From contig DASPVQ010000019.1 in assembly GCA_035622275.1 (NCBI GenBank), positions 1 through 64,000 of the forward strand: DNA of 64,000 nucleotides. The letters run 5' to 3'. Under the pieces are notes generated by a model. The model did no database searches. It had not been told where the DNA came from and was given only the letters and a program-made list of their open reading frames with translations. Positions 8,491 through 19,237 of this stretch are shown in pieces; within the stretch, counting starts at the first letter, position 1; each line of letters opens with the position of its first letter. Origin of the DNA: Thermoplasmata archaeon (GTDB taxonomy: Archaea; Thermoplasmatota; Thermoplasmata; Lutacidiplasmatales; UBA184). A program made the translations under genes and the position numbers.

Positions 8491-9078
8491 ATGCCGCGCG
8501 TGCGGTCCCGGTCCCGCCCGGGTCGCCGCCCGATCGCGAGCCCACTGCGCGGCGGGGCGCTTCGACCGGTACGCCCCGCCGATCTGCCCTTCCTGCTCCG
8601 CCAGCGCTCGCTCCTTTACCACGACATCGGGGGCGTCCGAACTTCGACCCTCCGGCACTACCTGCCCCGGTTCCGCCGCTGGTTCCTCGAGGAGTTTCGG
8701 GCGGGCCGCCTCAGCGGCTACCTCGCCCTCGACGGGCGAGGACGACCGGTCGCGAGCGCGCTCGCCTGGCTGCGTCCTCGCCAGCCATCGCCCCGCTTTC
8801 CCCACACGTCCATCCCGTACGTTTTCTCCGTGGTGACCGCGCCGGCGTACCGGCGCCGGGGTCTGGCGAGTCGCCTCGTGGCGAGGCTCGTGTCGGACGC
8901 CCGGGCGTGCGGCTACCCGCGCGTGGAACTGCACGCGACCGAGGCGGGCCGGTCCATCTACGCCCGCCAAGGGTTCCGGGCGACCAATGAGATGCGACTC
9001 GACCTGCTTCCGCCGGCGCCCCGTCGAGCGCGGGACCGAGGCTTATCTACGCGCCGCGGGTCCGAGGCGCGTCGATGA
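8491..9078 (+). CDS. GNAT-family N-acetyltransferase
   Basis: 195 residues. The acetyl-CoA-binding motif A is clear: a beta strand Y-V-F-S-V-V-T-A-P followed by [11 protein letters not shown] (R/Q-x-x-G-x-A). The preceding strand and the C-terminal Y-A-R-Q-G-F (motif B, I-Y-A-R-Q-G-F) complete the fold. The first ~25 residues are arginine-rich and may be disordered. Substrate unknown; candidates include small molecules or the N-terminus of a ribosomal protein. The stop codon overlaps the ATG of a 19-codon frame (9075-9134) that lies before malate synthase. Confidence 0.85.
   Translation: MPRVRSRSRPGRRPIASPLRGGALRPVRPADLPFLLRQRSLLYHDIGGVRTSTLRHYLPRFRRWFLEEFRAGRLSGYLALDGRGRPVASALAWLRPRQPSPRFPHTSIPYVFSVVTAPAYRRRGLASRLVARLVSDARACGYPRVELHATEAGRSIYARQGFRATNEMRLDLLPPAPRRARDRGLSTRRGSEARR
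9043..9052 (+). promoter_or_regulatory. TATA-like element for the malate synthase leader
   Basis: CTTATCTACG, centred 27 nt before an ATG at 9075 and about 96 nt before the malate synthase ATG. Lies within the end of the GNAT gene. Confidence 0.45.
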
Positions 9079-9134
9079 CCGGCGCCGGCGGCGACGACCC
9101 CGATCACCCCCTTCGGGCGGGCGGCGCGCACTGA
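9075..9134 (+). CDS. Possible 19-codon leaderless upstream reading frame
   Basis: Begins ATG at 9075 (overlapping the GNAT stop as ATGA), 27 nt after a TATA-like element, and ends TGA at 9132-9134, nine nt before the malate synthase ATG. The peptide is Gly/Asp/His-containing with no recognisable feature. It may serve only to bring ribosomes to the next start. Whether it is translated is not known. Confidence 0.3.
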   Translation: MTGAGGDDPDHPLRAGGAH

Positions 9135-9143
9135 GGCCGACGC

Positions 9144-10750
<1,607 letters not shown>

Positions 10751-10754
<4 letters not shown>

Positions 10755-12088
10755 GCGAGGCGATCGGGACGGCCTGGAAGAGCGACGACCGCTGGGCCGG
10801 TGTCGTACGCCCGTACCGGCCCGAGGACGTTGAGCGGCTGCGCGGGTCGGTCCGGGTCGAGTACACGCTGGCGCAGCTCGGCTCGCGTCGACTCTGGCGC
10901 CTGCTAAGCTCCGAGCCGTTCGTGCCCAGCCTCGGGGCGATGACCGGCACGCAGGCCGTGCAGATGGTCGCCGCCGGTCTCCCCGCGATCTACGCGAGCG
11001 GCTGGCAGGTCGCGGCGGATGCGAACACCGCGGACCAGACCTATCCCGACCAGAGCCTGTATCCGGCCGACTCGATGCCGGCGCTCGTCCGTCGGATCAA
11101 CAACGCGCTGCGCCGCGAGGACGAGAAGCAGCACGCGGCGGGACGGGGCGACGTCTATTGGTACGCTCCGATCGTCGCCGACGCCGAGGCCGGATTCGGC
11201 GGGACGCTGAACGTATTCGAGCTGACCAAGGCGCTCATCGAGGAGGGCGCGGCCGGCCTCCACCTCGAGGACCAGCTCGCGTCGGTGAAGAAGTGCGGCC
11301 ACATGGGCGGCAAGGTCCTCGTCCCGGCGCGCGAGTTCAACCAGAAGCTATGGGCGGCCCGCCTGGCCGCGGACATCCTCGGGGTCCCGACGCTCGTCGT
11401 CGCGCGAACCGACGCGCTCAGCGCCAAGCTCCTGACGAGCGACATCGACCCGCGCGATGCGCCGTTCCTCACGGGGAAGCGGACCCCCGAGGGGTTCTAC
11501 GAGATCACCGGCGGCCTGGACATGGCGATCTCGCGCGCGATCGCCTACGCACCGTACGCCGACCTGTTGTGGTTCGAGACCTCGAGCCCCGATCTCGAGG
11601 ACGCGGAGCGGTTCGCGCGGGAGGTGCATCTCGAGCACCCGGGCAAGTTGCTCGCCTACAACTGCTCGCCGTCGTTCAACTGGCGCAAGAAGCTCGCCCC
11701 GGACGCGATCGCCGAGTTCCAGGGCGCGATCGCGAAGATGGGCTACAAGTTCCAGTTCGTCACCCTCGCCGGGTTCCACGCGCTGAACCTTTCGGTCTAT
11801 CGTCTCGCGCGGGGCTACGCGCAGCGCGGGATGACCGCCTACTCCGAGCTCCAGGAGGAGGAGTTCCGCGCGGAGGAGGAGGGATACGCCGCCGTCAAGC
11901 ACCAGTCGTTCGTCGGCACCGGCTACTTCGACGACGTCGCGCAGGTCCTCTCAGGAGGCCTCACCTCGACCCTCGCCATGAGCGGCTCGACCGAACGCGA
12001 GCAGTTCTCGGCGCCGCCACCGGCCGCGTCCCCGGACGTCGCCACGGAGCCCGGTCGCTCGCGCTCCGGTCGGCCCCGGGCGGGTTGA
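10751..12088 (+). CDS. aceA: Isocitrate lyase
   Basis: 445 residues. It cleaves isocitrate to glyoxylate and succinate, the first step of the glyoxylate bypass, and supplies the adjacent malate synthase. The signature [13 protein letters not shown] (KKCGH at residues 180-184, with the catalytic cysteine) is intact, as are A-D-A-E-A-G-F-G-G and the late NCSPSFNW motif. The C-terminal ~30 residues are Pro/Ser/Arg-rich and not conserved. The ATG overlaps the malate synthase stop by four nt. The gene order aceB-aceA with overlap indicates stoichiometric expression and growth on C2 compounds or fatty acids. Confidence 0.97.
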
Positions 12089-12110
12089 CGTCCGCCCGGG
12101 CGGCGATCGT

Positions 12111-15100
12111 CTATCCGGCGGGTGGGTCGCGGCGGGGCTCGGGCGGCCGACGTCGGCGGGTGGCGACCAGGGCGACCGCGAGCAACCCTATCGCGACGAG
12201 CGCCGCGATGGCCACGAGCTCGGCCAGCCCGAGGCCGAAGTACGTCGGGGCCGGCGGGGGCGCGGTCGCGTTCGCGCTGAAATTGATCGCGACGGTGACC
12301 GGCGCGCCCTCCACCGGGAACGAGCCGCTCGCCGGCGAGACCGTGAACCCGGCGGAGACGCCGGTGATAACGAAGTGGTGGGTGCCGTTGGGGAACTCGA
12401 GATAGCTCGTGACCGCCGGGCCGCTCTCGTAGATCTGCCCGTCCACCGACAGGTTCCAGTCGACGACCTCGCCGGCGGGGCCGAGGACGTGGAAGGTCAC
12501 GCCGAAGAGGACCAGGTGGAACGTGATCGGCACCCGGTTCGTGCCCACGGCGACGTCGACCGAGGCCACGTACTCCGGGGGGGCCCAGCTCGCGTTCCCG
12601 TCCGTGACGGTGAAGTCGTAGAGCCCGACCGTCAGCGTCTGCTCGATCTCGGTGCCCGAGCTCGAAAGCCGGGGACCGCCGGTGACGTTGATGAACCAGC
12701 TCGTCCCGGTCGGCAGGTCGCTCTCGACGAACAGCACCGTCCCCGTCGCGGGCGTGATCGCGAGATCGATGTAGACGGTAGCGCCGACGACGCGGAAGCT
12801 GCCGTTGTCCGGTGAGATCACGACGTTCGGGTCGCTCTCGCTCGCGGCGAACCCGTAGAGCCCCGCGACCAGGGTGGTCGAGATCGTGAGATCGGTCCCC
12901 GGGGCTTCGAGCGAGAGTCCGGTGCTGAGGTTGACGAACCAGCTCGTGTCGAGCGGGGCGCCGGTCTCGTTGAACTGGACGGTCTGGGTCTCGGGCACGA
13001 CGCCCTCGTACTGCGCGACCCCCTGCGTCGTGCTGCCGAGCCCGTACTGGAGCTGGTAGACATTCCCGCCGACCTGGGCGTAGGTGAGGTTGCTCGAGCT
13101 CTCCCCGGTCTGGGTGAAGGACGGCGTCACGAGCTCGGTGGCGGCGGCGAGGAACTGGCCGACGCCGCTCGGCTCGATCCAGGCGGACAGCGTTCCGCCG
13201 GTCGGCGGCAGGAAGTTGCCGATCCCGTAGCTGGGACCGCCGACCAACCCGAACTGAGGCGCCAGGAACCCGCTGAGGTTCGCGGGCACGCCGGCGTACG
13301 GCCCGTTCGTATACCACGTGCCTTCCCACGAGAACGTCGCGTTGAGGCTGCCGAGGATGTACGACGCGCCGGGAACGGGGAGCGAGAGCGCCGGCGTGCC
13401 CGGCGCGCCGAAGGAGAACGTGACGCTCTGGGTGTCAAAGCCGCCGGGATTCGACAGCGAGGTGGTGAGATTGAGGTCGAGCGGCAGCGGCTCGATCAGG
13501 CCCGAGACGGGGAAGTTGTACTCGTAGCCGGCGAGCGCCGGATAGATTCCCCAGAACGGATACACCACCCAGCCGCTGAAGTTCATCGCCCAGTCGCCCG
13601 GGGTCCCGCTGATGTAGATGACGTTCTGGATCCAATAGATCGGGGCGCCGAGGCTGTCGGCGACGAAGAAGTTCTGCTGCGTCGAGGCGTTGAAGTAGGT
13701 GTTGATCCCGCCGCCGACGAACGAGGGCAGCGTGGAGGTCACGGCCAGGCCGGTCAGGTCGAGTCGGTCCTGGAGGGCCGTGAGGTGGCCCTTCACGCCG
13801 TCGGAGCTGACGCTGAGCACGTAGATCGTGTAGTTGTAGGCGTCCAGCGACCCCCATCCGGTGACGAGGCTGTAGCCGGTCCGCGCGGCCTCGGCATAGT
13901 TCGAGCCGTAGAGGACGTCCTGGAAGGGGCGCGCGGGCAGGCTCGAGTTGTACTGCGGGACCGCGTAGTCCCCCGTGGTCGGCGTCGTCGGGATCGGCGT
14001 GTACTCGACGTTCGCGATGCGGTAGACGTTCGGATCGAGGAATCCCACCGCCGGGTCGTGGTGCACGAGCAGCGCCCGGTCGATCGTCGCGATCAATCCC
14101 GCCGCGAGGGGCGTCGCCACGCTGGTCCCGGCGGCGAAGTAGAACACCCCGCCGTGGGTGGCGTTCGTCGCATTGAACCGTTCGCCGTTGACGCTGAACG
14201 TCACGAGCGTGTCGTTGGCGAGGCCGGCGATGTCGGGGACGCCGCGACCGGCACCCCCGATCACGACGTTCGCCGACGTCGTCCGCTGCCAGGACGGCTC
14301 GGGAAAGACGGAGCTGATCCCGCCGGTCGAGCCGACCGGGTCGCCGTGAGTGTAGCCGACCGACTCGTTCCAGACGGTCTGATTCTGGAGCTCGAGGGTC
14401 GTGGCGTTGAGGGTGACTACCGTCCCACCGACGGCCGTCATCCCGAACGTGCTGTAGGCCATGGAGGCCGGGAACTCCGTCCAGTCGGGTCCTCCCACGT
14501 ACTTCGAGCTCGACTTGCTGTCATCGGAGTCACCGCTGGCGGCGAGCACCGTGATCCCGCGTGCCTGGGCTTGTTCGAGCGAGTCCATCCAGGCGGTGTC
14601 GTTGAGGTCCGGCTCCCCCCAGGAGTTCGAGATGACGGAGACGTTCTTCAGCCCCGACTCGGAGGCGTTCGGGCTGAGGGCGAAGGCGATGGCGTCATCG
14701 AAGTCGGCCTCGGTCCGCGCTGCATCGGGAACGTAGATGTTGTAGAGATGCGCGCCCGGCGCGGTGGATCCCGCCATCTCCAGGTCCAGGGTGTTCTCGA
14801 ACACCGCCCCGGTCGTGTCGCACGACGCCTGGGGGCTGGGGTACGGGGCGTCGTGGAGCGGCACCGGGAAGACCTCCGCGTGAGGCTCCCCGGCCGGGAG
14901 CGTCGCGTTGAAGAACGAGCCGATGTCGGACGGGTCGTACGGGCCGACCGCCTCGTTCAGCGAAAGCGAGGAGCAGACCGAAGAGTCGTTCGTCGCCCCG
15001 TACTCTCCGCTCCAGAGGATCGTCGCGATCGTCTGGTTCGTGGGGAATCCCGAGGTGTTGAACAGCGACTGCTCGTCGTAGGCGACCTGGAAGTCGGGCG

Positions 15101-15860
15101 CGTACTCGTACTGGATCGGACCGGCCTGAGCCGGCGCGAGGAACCCGTCCTGCACCAGCCGCGACGGGCTCGCGGCCGCGGGCGCCGTGGAGGAGCGCTC
15201 GAGCGAGAGCGTGGTCGCGAGCAGCGCGGTGCGGGTACCGAGTCCCGATACCTGGTCGACCGACGCCCCGAACGCCTCGGGCAGCGTAGGGCTGCCGGCC
15301 GGCGCGACGTAGCTCGACCCACCCGAGGCGTAGGTCCGGAGGGTCGTCCCGAAGATCTGGGCGAGCACGCTCGGGGCGGCCGTGAACCCGATGCCCGCGC
15401 GATCGCTGAACGTTTGCAGATCCTGCACCGGGAAGGACTCGAAGTACTCGAGCGCGGTCGCGTAGGCGGCGGGGGAGGGAGCGTACCTCGCCGAGTACTC
15501 GGGAGCCGTCAGGTACTCATGGTACTCCGGCGACGATGGGTCGCTGAGCGCGGCGAGGAAGACGCGCAGGGCCGACTGGTTCGATGGCGCGAAGGACACG
15601 AACACGCTCTGCGCTCCGCTCGGGGAGACGTCGGTCGGAACCGCGCCGAGCGTCGGACGGTCGCTCGGGAGCAGCGGCACGGCGGCTCGGGGCCCCTGCT
15701 CCAGCGCGGCGAGCGGTGGCACGAGGAGTCCATGAATCGGTTCGGTCGACGCGCCGACCGCGACGATCGCAGCCGAGCCGGCGGCGGTGCTCAGGACGAG
15801 GATCGCGAGCGCCAGAAGGGTCGAGACCCTCGCACGAACTCGACGCTCGGTTCCGATCAC
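12111..15860 (-). CDS. Secreted, membrane-anchored sedolisin (S53 peptidase) with surface repeats
   Basis: 1,249 residues. An N-terminal hydrophobic segment (about residues 12-36) is a signal peptide or anchor; a pro-kumamolisin-like activation domain follows to about residue 200. The S53 catalytic domain shows Glu355 and Asp359 in ENTLDLEM, the oxyanion aspartate in ASGDSDD and Ser580 in GTSVATP. After it come beta-rich regions and at least three degenerate repeats beginning with F-x-E-x-x-L-P-x-G-T-S-W-F-V-N-V, a repeat type frequent in Thermoplasmatota cell-surface proteins. A C-terminal membrane helix and an Arg/Pro tail anchor it. It likely degrades extracellular protein at acid pH. Start is a GTG about 57 nt after a TATA-like element. 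Confidence 0.92.
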   Translation of the reverse strand: MIGTERRVRARVSTLLALAILVLSTAAGSAAIVAVGASTEPIHGLLVPPLAALEQGPRAAVPLLPSDRPTLGAVPTDVSPSGAQSVFVSFAPSNQSALRVFLAALSDPSSPEYHEYLTAPEYSARYAPSPAAYATALEYFESFPVQDLQTFSDRAGIGFTAAPSVLAQIFGTTLRTYASGGSSYVAPAGSPTLPEAFGASVDQVSGLGTRTALLATTLSLERSSTAPAAASPSRLVQDGFLAPAQAGPIQYEYAPDFQVAYDEQSLFNTSGFPTNQTIATILWSGEYGATNDSSVCSSLSLNEAVGPYDPSDIGSFFNATLPAGEPHAEVFPVPLHDAPYPSPQASCDTTGAVFENTLDLEMAGSTAPGAHLYNIYVPDAARTEADFDDAIAFALSPNASESGLKNVSVISNSWGEPDLNDTAWMDSLEQAQARGITVLAASGDSDDSKSSSKYVGGPDWTEFPASMAYSTFGMTAVGGTVVTLNATTLELQNQTVWNESVGYTHGDPVGSTGGISSVFPEPSWQRTTSANVVIGGAGRGVPDIAGLANDTLVTFSVNGERFNATNATHGGVFYFAAGTSVATPLAAGLIATIDRALLVHHDPAVGFLDPNVYRIANVEYTPIPTTPTTGDYAVPQYNSSLPARPFQDVLYGSNYAEAARTGYSLVTGWGSLDAYNYTIYVLSVSSDGVKGHLTALQDRLDLTGLAVTSTLPSFVGGGINTYFNASTQQNFFVADSLGAPIYWIQNVIYISGTPGDWAMNFSGWVVYPFWGIYPALAGYEYNFPVSGLIEPLPLDLNLTTSLSNPGGFDTQSVTFSFGAPGTPALSLPVPGASYILGSLNATFSWEGTWYTNGPYAGVPANLSGFLAPQFGLVGGPSYGIGNFLPPTGGTLSAWIEPSGVGQFLAAATELVTPSFTQTGESSSNLTYAQVGGNVYQLQYGLGSTTQGVAQYEGVVPETQTVQFNETGAPLDTSWFVNLSTGLSLEAPGTDLTISTTLVAGLYGFAASESDPNVVISPDNGSFRVVGATVYIDLAITPATGTVLFVESDLPTGTSWFINVTGGPRLSSSGTEIEQTLTVGLYDFTVTDGNASWAPPEYVASVDVAVGTNRVPITFHLVLFGVTFHVLGPAGEVVDWNLSVDGQIYESGPAVTSYLEFPNGTHHFVITGVSAGFTVSPASGSFPVEGAPVTVAINFSANATAPPPAPTYFGLGLAELVAIAALVAIGLLAVALVATRRRRPPEPRRDPPAG

Positions 15861-15911
15861 GAGGTGGTCCGGAGCGCGGGCGTCGCGGCGCTCGACGCCC
15901 CGGGGGTTGGC

Positions 15912-15922
15912 CGAAGATAAGG
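15912..15922 (-). promoter_or_regulatory. TATA box, sedolisin gene
   Basis: Minus-strand CTTATCTTCGG in the 66-nt gap before the acyl-CoA dehydrogenase stop. It is about 57 nt from the GTG at 15860, so a leader of about 30 nt is expected; no closer in-frame start exists. Confidence 0.5.
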
Positions 15923-15926
15923 GTTG

Positions 15927-17072
15927 TCAGGGCCGCGGCTTGGGCCACAGATGGCGTGCCGCGACCAGATGCATCACCTCGGAGGGCCCGTGGGCGATCG
16001 CGCCGCTGCGCACGTCCCGCCAGCGCCGCTCGTGGGGAAGTCCACCGGAGTAGCCGCGGCCCCCGTGGAACTGGATCGCATGATCGAGCGTGCGCAGGGC
16101 GGCCTCGACCGCGAGCCACTTCGCCATCGCCGTGATCGCGTCCGCCGGCCGCCCCGCTTCCACGTTCTCGAGCGCCCGGTCGACGTACAACCGAGCGGCC
16201 TCGAGCGCCGCCCCGTCTTCGACCAGGGGGAACGCGACGGCCTCCTGTTCGCGGAGGGTTCGCCCGAAGGCGCGGCGTTCCTCGACGTAGAGCACCGTCT
16301 CGTCCCACGAGGCCCGCGCGACGCCCAGGTAGATCGACGCGAGGAGCGCCCGCTCGCGGACGAGCTCGGCGCGGGCGAGGTCGAGCCCCGCGCCCTCCGG
16401 CCCCAGCAGGTTCTCTCGGGGAACGGTCGCGCCAGCGTAGCGGACCGTGCCCCGTCGCTGCCAGCGCTCGCCGAGGTCCGGCGCCCCGAGCTCGCGCTCC
16501 ACGCGGGCTCGGTCCTGGGGGACGAGGTACGCCGAAATCCCCTTCGAAGCCGCATCGCATCGTCCGTAGACGATCGCGGCATCGGCCTCGGTGGCGAAGG
16601 CGACCTCGCTCTTGGTCCCCGTCAGGCGGTATCCCTCCGGGGTCCGCTCGGCCCTTAGACCGATCGCCGCGGCATCCGAGCCGGCCCCGGGCTCGGTCAT
16701 CTGGTTGCCGACGAGCCGCTCTCCGCGCATCATCGGCCGAAACCACTCGTCGACGATCTCGGGGGCGCCGTGGTCGGCGAGTACCGCGCAGAACTCGGGC
16801 TGCAGCGAGAGCTTCGCGAACGCCGTGCCGCCGTGATACGCGAGGTGGAAGAGGAGGGTCCCGACCCGCGGCAGCGGAAGACCGCGCCCCCCCAGGCGCG
16901 GCGGAACGTGAAGGCCCAGCATGCGCGCCTCGCCCAACGCGCGGAATTCCGTGCGCGGGAACTCCCGGTCCCGGTCGATCGCTCGGGCTCGCTCCCCGAG
17001 GCGGAGGCGCTCGGCGAGCCCACGCACTTCGTCTGCGAGCGGATCGGCGGGCAGCGGAGGAAGCTCGGCCAT
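15927..17072 (-). CDS. Acyl-CoA dehydrogenase family protein
   Basis: 381 residues, standard length. The FAD/acyl-CoA features include Q-M-T-E-P-G-A-G-S-D (the ACAD signature M-T-E-P-x-A-G-S-D), L-T-G-T-K-S-E-V-A-F-A-T-E-A-D-A, and the C-terminal F-H-G-G-R-G-Y. In the last motif, where medium-chain enzymes have the base as Glu-Gly-Thr, this protein reads IAHGPSEVMHL, so that glutamate is histidine; the base may come from another helix, as in isovaleryl-CoA dehydrogenase, or the reaction may differ. Its ATG begins on the base directly after the CaiB-like gene's stop, so they form one operon, reminiscent of caiB-caiA of carnitine metabolism. Confidence 0.88.
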   Translation of the reverse strand: MAELPPLPADPLADEVRGLAERLRLGERARAIDRDREFPRTEFRALGEARMLGLHVPPRLGGRGLPLPRVGTLLFHLAYHGGTAFAKLSLQPEFCAVLADHGAPEIVDEWFRPMMRGERLVGNQMTEPGAGSDAAAIGLRAERTPEGYRLTGTKSEVAFATEADAAIVYGRCDAASKGISAYLVPQDRARVERELGAPDLGERWQRRGTVRYAGATVPRENLLGPEGAGLDLARAELVRERALLASIYLGVARASWDETVLYVEERRAFGRTLREQEAVAFPLVEDGAALEAARLYVDRALENVEAGRPADAITAMAKWLAVEAALRTLDHAIQFHGGRGYSGGLPHERRWRDVRSGAIAHGPSEVMHLVAARHLWPKPRP

Positions 17073-18386
17073 CTACGACGAACCTCGTCGATAGAACGGC
17101 GCCGCGGAGGATGCCGGGCCCTTCGGAGGGTCCGCGCCGACCACTCCATCGCGCCGGAGTCGCTCGATCCGATCGGCGGAATAGCCGAGAACGCCACCGA
17201 GCACCCGGTCGTTGTCCTGGCCCAGCCACGGCGCGCCGCGCCAGACGCCCCCGGGCGTCGCGGAGAAGCGCGGCGCGACGCCGGCCCCCCGGACCCGGCC
17301 CGCGATGGGGTCGTCCCACTCGACGAACATCCCTCGGGCCCGGTAATGCGGATCCCGGGCCAGCTCGGCGATGTCGGGGACCCGGTTGATGGCGACGTCG
17401 TGCGCCCGCGCGAGCGCTTCCAGCTCGTCGCGAGAGCGCGACCCACAGAACTCGGCGATCGCGCGGTCGACCGGCTCGCGATGCGCTAGGCGAAAGTCCC
17501 GGTCGTCGTACCCGGCATCGGGGAAGCCGATCAGCGCGCGGAGCGCACGCCAGGATTCGGGGGTCGGAGCGGCGACCACGACCCACCCATCCGCCGCGCG
17601 GTGGACATCGTACGGGTGGAGACGGGGGTGCGCGGTCCCGTAGCGCCCCCGGACGACTCCTCGCATGAAGTAGTCCAGCGCGAGGTTCTCGAGCAAGATG
17701 AAGAACACCTCGTACTGCGCGACATCGACGGACTGCCCGCGGCCGGTCCGCTGCGCGCAGACGTAGCCCATCAGTCCCGCCGTCGCCGCCGCGAGACCCG
17801 TCACCGTGTCGTTGAGCGCCGTCCCGCTGCGCATCGGCGGCCGAGGATCCGGCTCGCCCTGTAGCGCGAGGAACCCGCTGAAGGCCTGGGCGGTCAAGTC
17901 GTAGGACGGCGCGTTGACCCGGCTCGGTTCGCCCGTCTGCCCGTGCCCGGAGACGTGCACGATGACGAGCCTCGGGTTCGCCTCCCAGACCGCCTCGTCG
18001 GAAAGGCCGAATTTCGCGTAGGTCCCTGGGCGCGACGACTCGATCCAGATGTCGGAGGCGCGCACCAGATCGAGGAAGACCGCCCGGCCCGCGGCGTCGC
18101 GGACATCGAGGCCCACCGAGAGCTTGTTCCGGGCATACTGCACCCACGACTCGGACACGCGGTCCGCTGGATCGTCGCCCGCGAGGAGCGGCCGGAGCGA
18201 CCGGGTGGCGTCGGCGTAGGGCGGGCCGAACGGCGGGCCCTCGATGTGGATCACCCTCGCCCCGAACTCGGCGAGGTAGGTCGCCGCCCAAGGGCCGGCG
18301 ACGAAGCGGGCCGATTCGAGAACGCGGAGCCCCTCGAGGGGCCCGAACGGCGGAGGGAACGGTGCCGAGCCGGTCGGGGACGACAT
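17073..18386 (-). CDS. Family III CoA-transferase (CaiB/BaiF/Frc type)
   Basis: 437 residues, slightly long. Opening motif PLEGLRVLESARFVAGP, then the ADP/CoA region G-A-R-V-I-H-I-E-G-P and the R-N-K-L-S-V-G-L-D motif, are typical of the formyl-CoA-transferase/CaiB family. The catalytic aspartate is expected in the S-Y-D-L-T-A-Q-A-F-S-G segment, the equivalent of the Frc catalytic Asp. It activates a carboxylic acid by moving CoA from another acyl-CoA. Its partner is the acyl-CoA dehydrogenase next to it, so the substrate is probably an acid that is then oxidised or reduced as the CoA thioester. A TATA box at 18408-18417 gives a leaderless ATG. Confidence 0.9.
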   Translation of the reverse strand: MSSPTGSAPFPPPFGPLEGLRVLESARFVAGPWAATYLAEFGARVIHIEGPPFGPPYADATRSLRPLLAGDDPADRVSESWVQYARNKLSVGLDVRDAAGRAVFLDLVRASDIWIESSRPGTYAKFGLSDEAVWEANPRLVIVHVSGHGQTGEPSRVNAPSYDLTAQAFSGFLALQGEPDPRPPMRSGTALNDTVTGLAAATAGLMGYVCAQRTGRGQSVDVAQYEVFFILLENLALDYFMRGVVRGRYGTAHPRLHPYDVHRAADGWVVVAAPTPESWRALRALIGFPDAGYDDRDFRLAHREPVDRAIAEFCGSRSRDELEALARAHDVAINRVPDIAELARDPHYRARGMFVEWDDPIAGRVRGAGVAPRFSATPGGVWRGAPWLGQDNDRVLGGVLGYSADRIERLRRDGVVGADPPKGPASSAAPFYRRGSS

Positions 18387-18407
18387 CGCCCTCGAGGTGC
18401 CGCGAGC

Positions 18408-18417
18408 GCGATAAATC
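18408..18417 (-). promoter_or_regulatory. TATA box, CoA-transferase operon
   Basis: Minus-strand GATTTATCGC centred 27 nt before the ATG at 18386. Confidence 0.7.
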
Positions 18418-18443
18418 CCGAGGTTCAGCCCGAAACCTCCCGT

Positions 18444-18452
18444 CCCAAATAC
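18444..18452 (+). promoter_or_regulatory. TATA box, haem-oxygenase-fold gene
   Basis: CCAAATACG centred 26 nt before the ATG at 18475. Confidence 0.55.
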
Positions 18453-18474
18453 GCCGCGCGGGTCCGGCGCGCGT

Positions 18475-19215
18475 ATGACGGGCGCGCCGTGGGAGATCTA
18501 CGAGGGCGAGCGGTTCCGGGACGAGCTGACGAAGTTCAAGATGGCGAACCACCCGTTCAAGACGCACCCGTTCTTCGCCCGCATCGAGCGCGGAGAGGTG
18601 CCGCGCCCGCTCCTCGCGGCCTGGGTCCAGCAGTTCTACCCGTGGCTCGCGTCGGTCCCCATCGCGATGGCCGAGCGGTTCTCGAACTGCTCGTGGGAGC
18701 CGGCGAACGACCGCTACCGTCGCATGATCCTCGACCAGCTCGTGGAGGAAGCCGGTGACCCGAAGGGCAAGGAACCCGGCCACCCGGAGCTCTGGCTCCG
18801 GTTCTGCGAGGGGCTCGGGGTACCACGCGCCGAGGTGCAGTCGGCACCGCTGCTGCCGAGCACCATGGTCGCGATCGACGACTTCCTCTACACGAACCGG
18901 ATCAATCCATTCTACGTCTCGGCGGCGGGCTCCTCCGAACCGCCGAACGTCGAACTGTGCGCTCGGCTGCTGCCCGCCTTCCGCCGGCACTACCAGGTCG
19001 ACGAGGACCACCTCGAGTACTACCGACTGCACGTCACGGCGGATGTGGAGCACAGCGAGTGGATCGGCCAGATCGTCGCCGGCTTCGCCTCCTCGACCCC
19101 CGTCCGCAAGCAGATGTGGGACCAGATGCTGCGCGGCTTCTCGATCCACGCACTGCTGGTCGACGGCGTCCTTGCGGCGGCGAACGGCCAGCCCGCCCGA
19201 GTGAAGCATAAATAA
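18475..19215 (+). CDS. Haem-oxygenase-fold diiron protein (PqqC/TenA/CADD-like)
   Basis: 246 residues, all alpha. Metal-ligand motifs of the haem-oxygenase-like diiron group are visible: E-E-A-G-D (about residue 91) with a later H-P-E-L-W, and toward the end Y-Y-R-L-H...D-V-E-H-S-E-W, i.e. H-x(n)-D-x2-H. The fold is shared by PqqC, TenA and CADD; CADD makes a para-aminobenzoate precursor from tyrosine. The last four codons overlap the TATA box of the downstream aromatic operon (19207-19217). Position next to the aromatic pathway suggests work on an aromatic amino acid or product, but this is only inference. Confidence 0.78.
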   Translation: MTGAPWEIYEGERFRDELTKFKMANHPFKTHPFFARIERGEVPRPLLAAWVQQFYPWLASVPIAMAERFSNCSWEPANDRYRRMILDQLVEEAGDPKGKEPGHPELWLRFCEGLGVPRAEVQSAPLLPSTMVAIDDFLYTNRINPFYVSAAGSSEPPNVELCARLLPAFRRHYQVDEDHLEYYRLHVTADVEHSEWIGQIVAGFASSTPVRKQMWDQMLRGFSIHALLVDGVLAAANGQPARVKHK

Positions 19216-19217
19216 TA
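19207..19217 (+). promoter_or_regulatory. TATA box of the aro/trp operon leader
   Basis: CATAAATAATA, the strongest A/T island in the region, at the end of the haem-oxygenase-fold gene. Its centre is 26 nt before an ATG at 19238, the spacing for a leaderless transcript that begins with the leader peptide and not with the first enzyme gene at 19412. Confidence 0.75.
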
Positions 19218-19237
19218 GGAACGGGCTCGAGGGAGCG

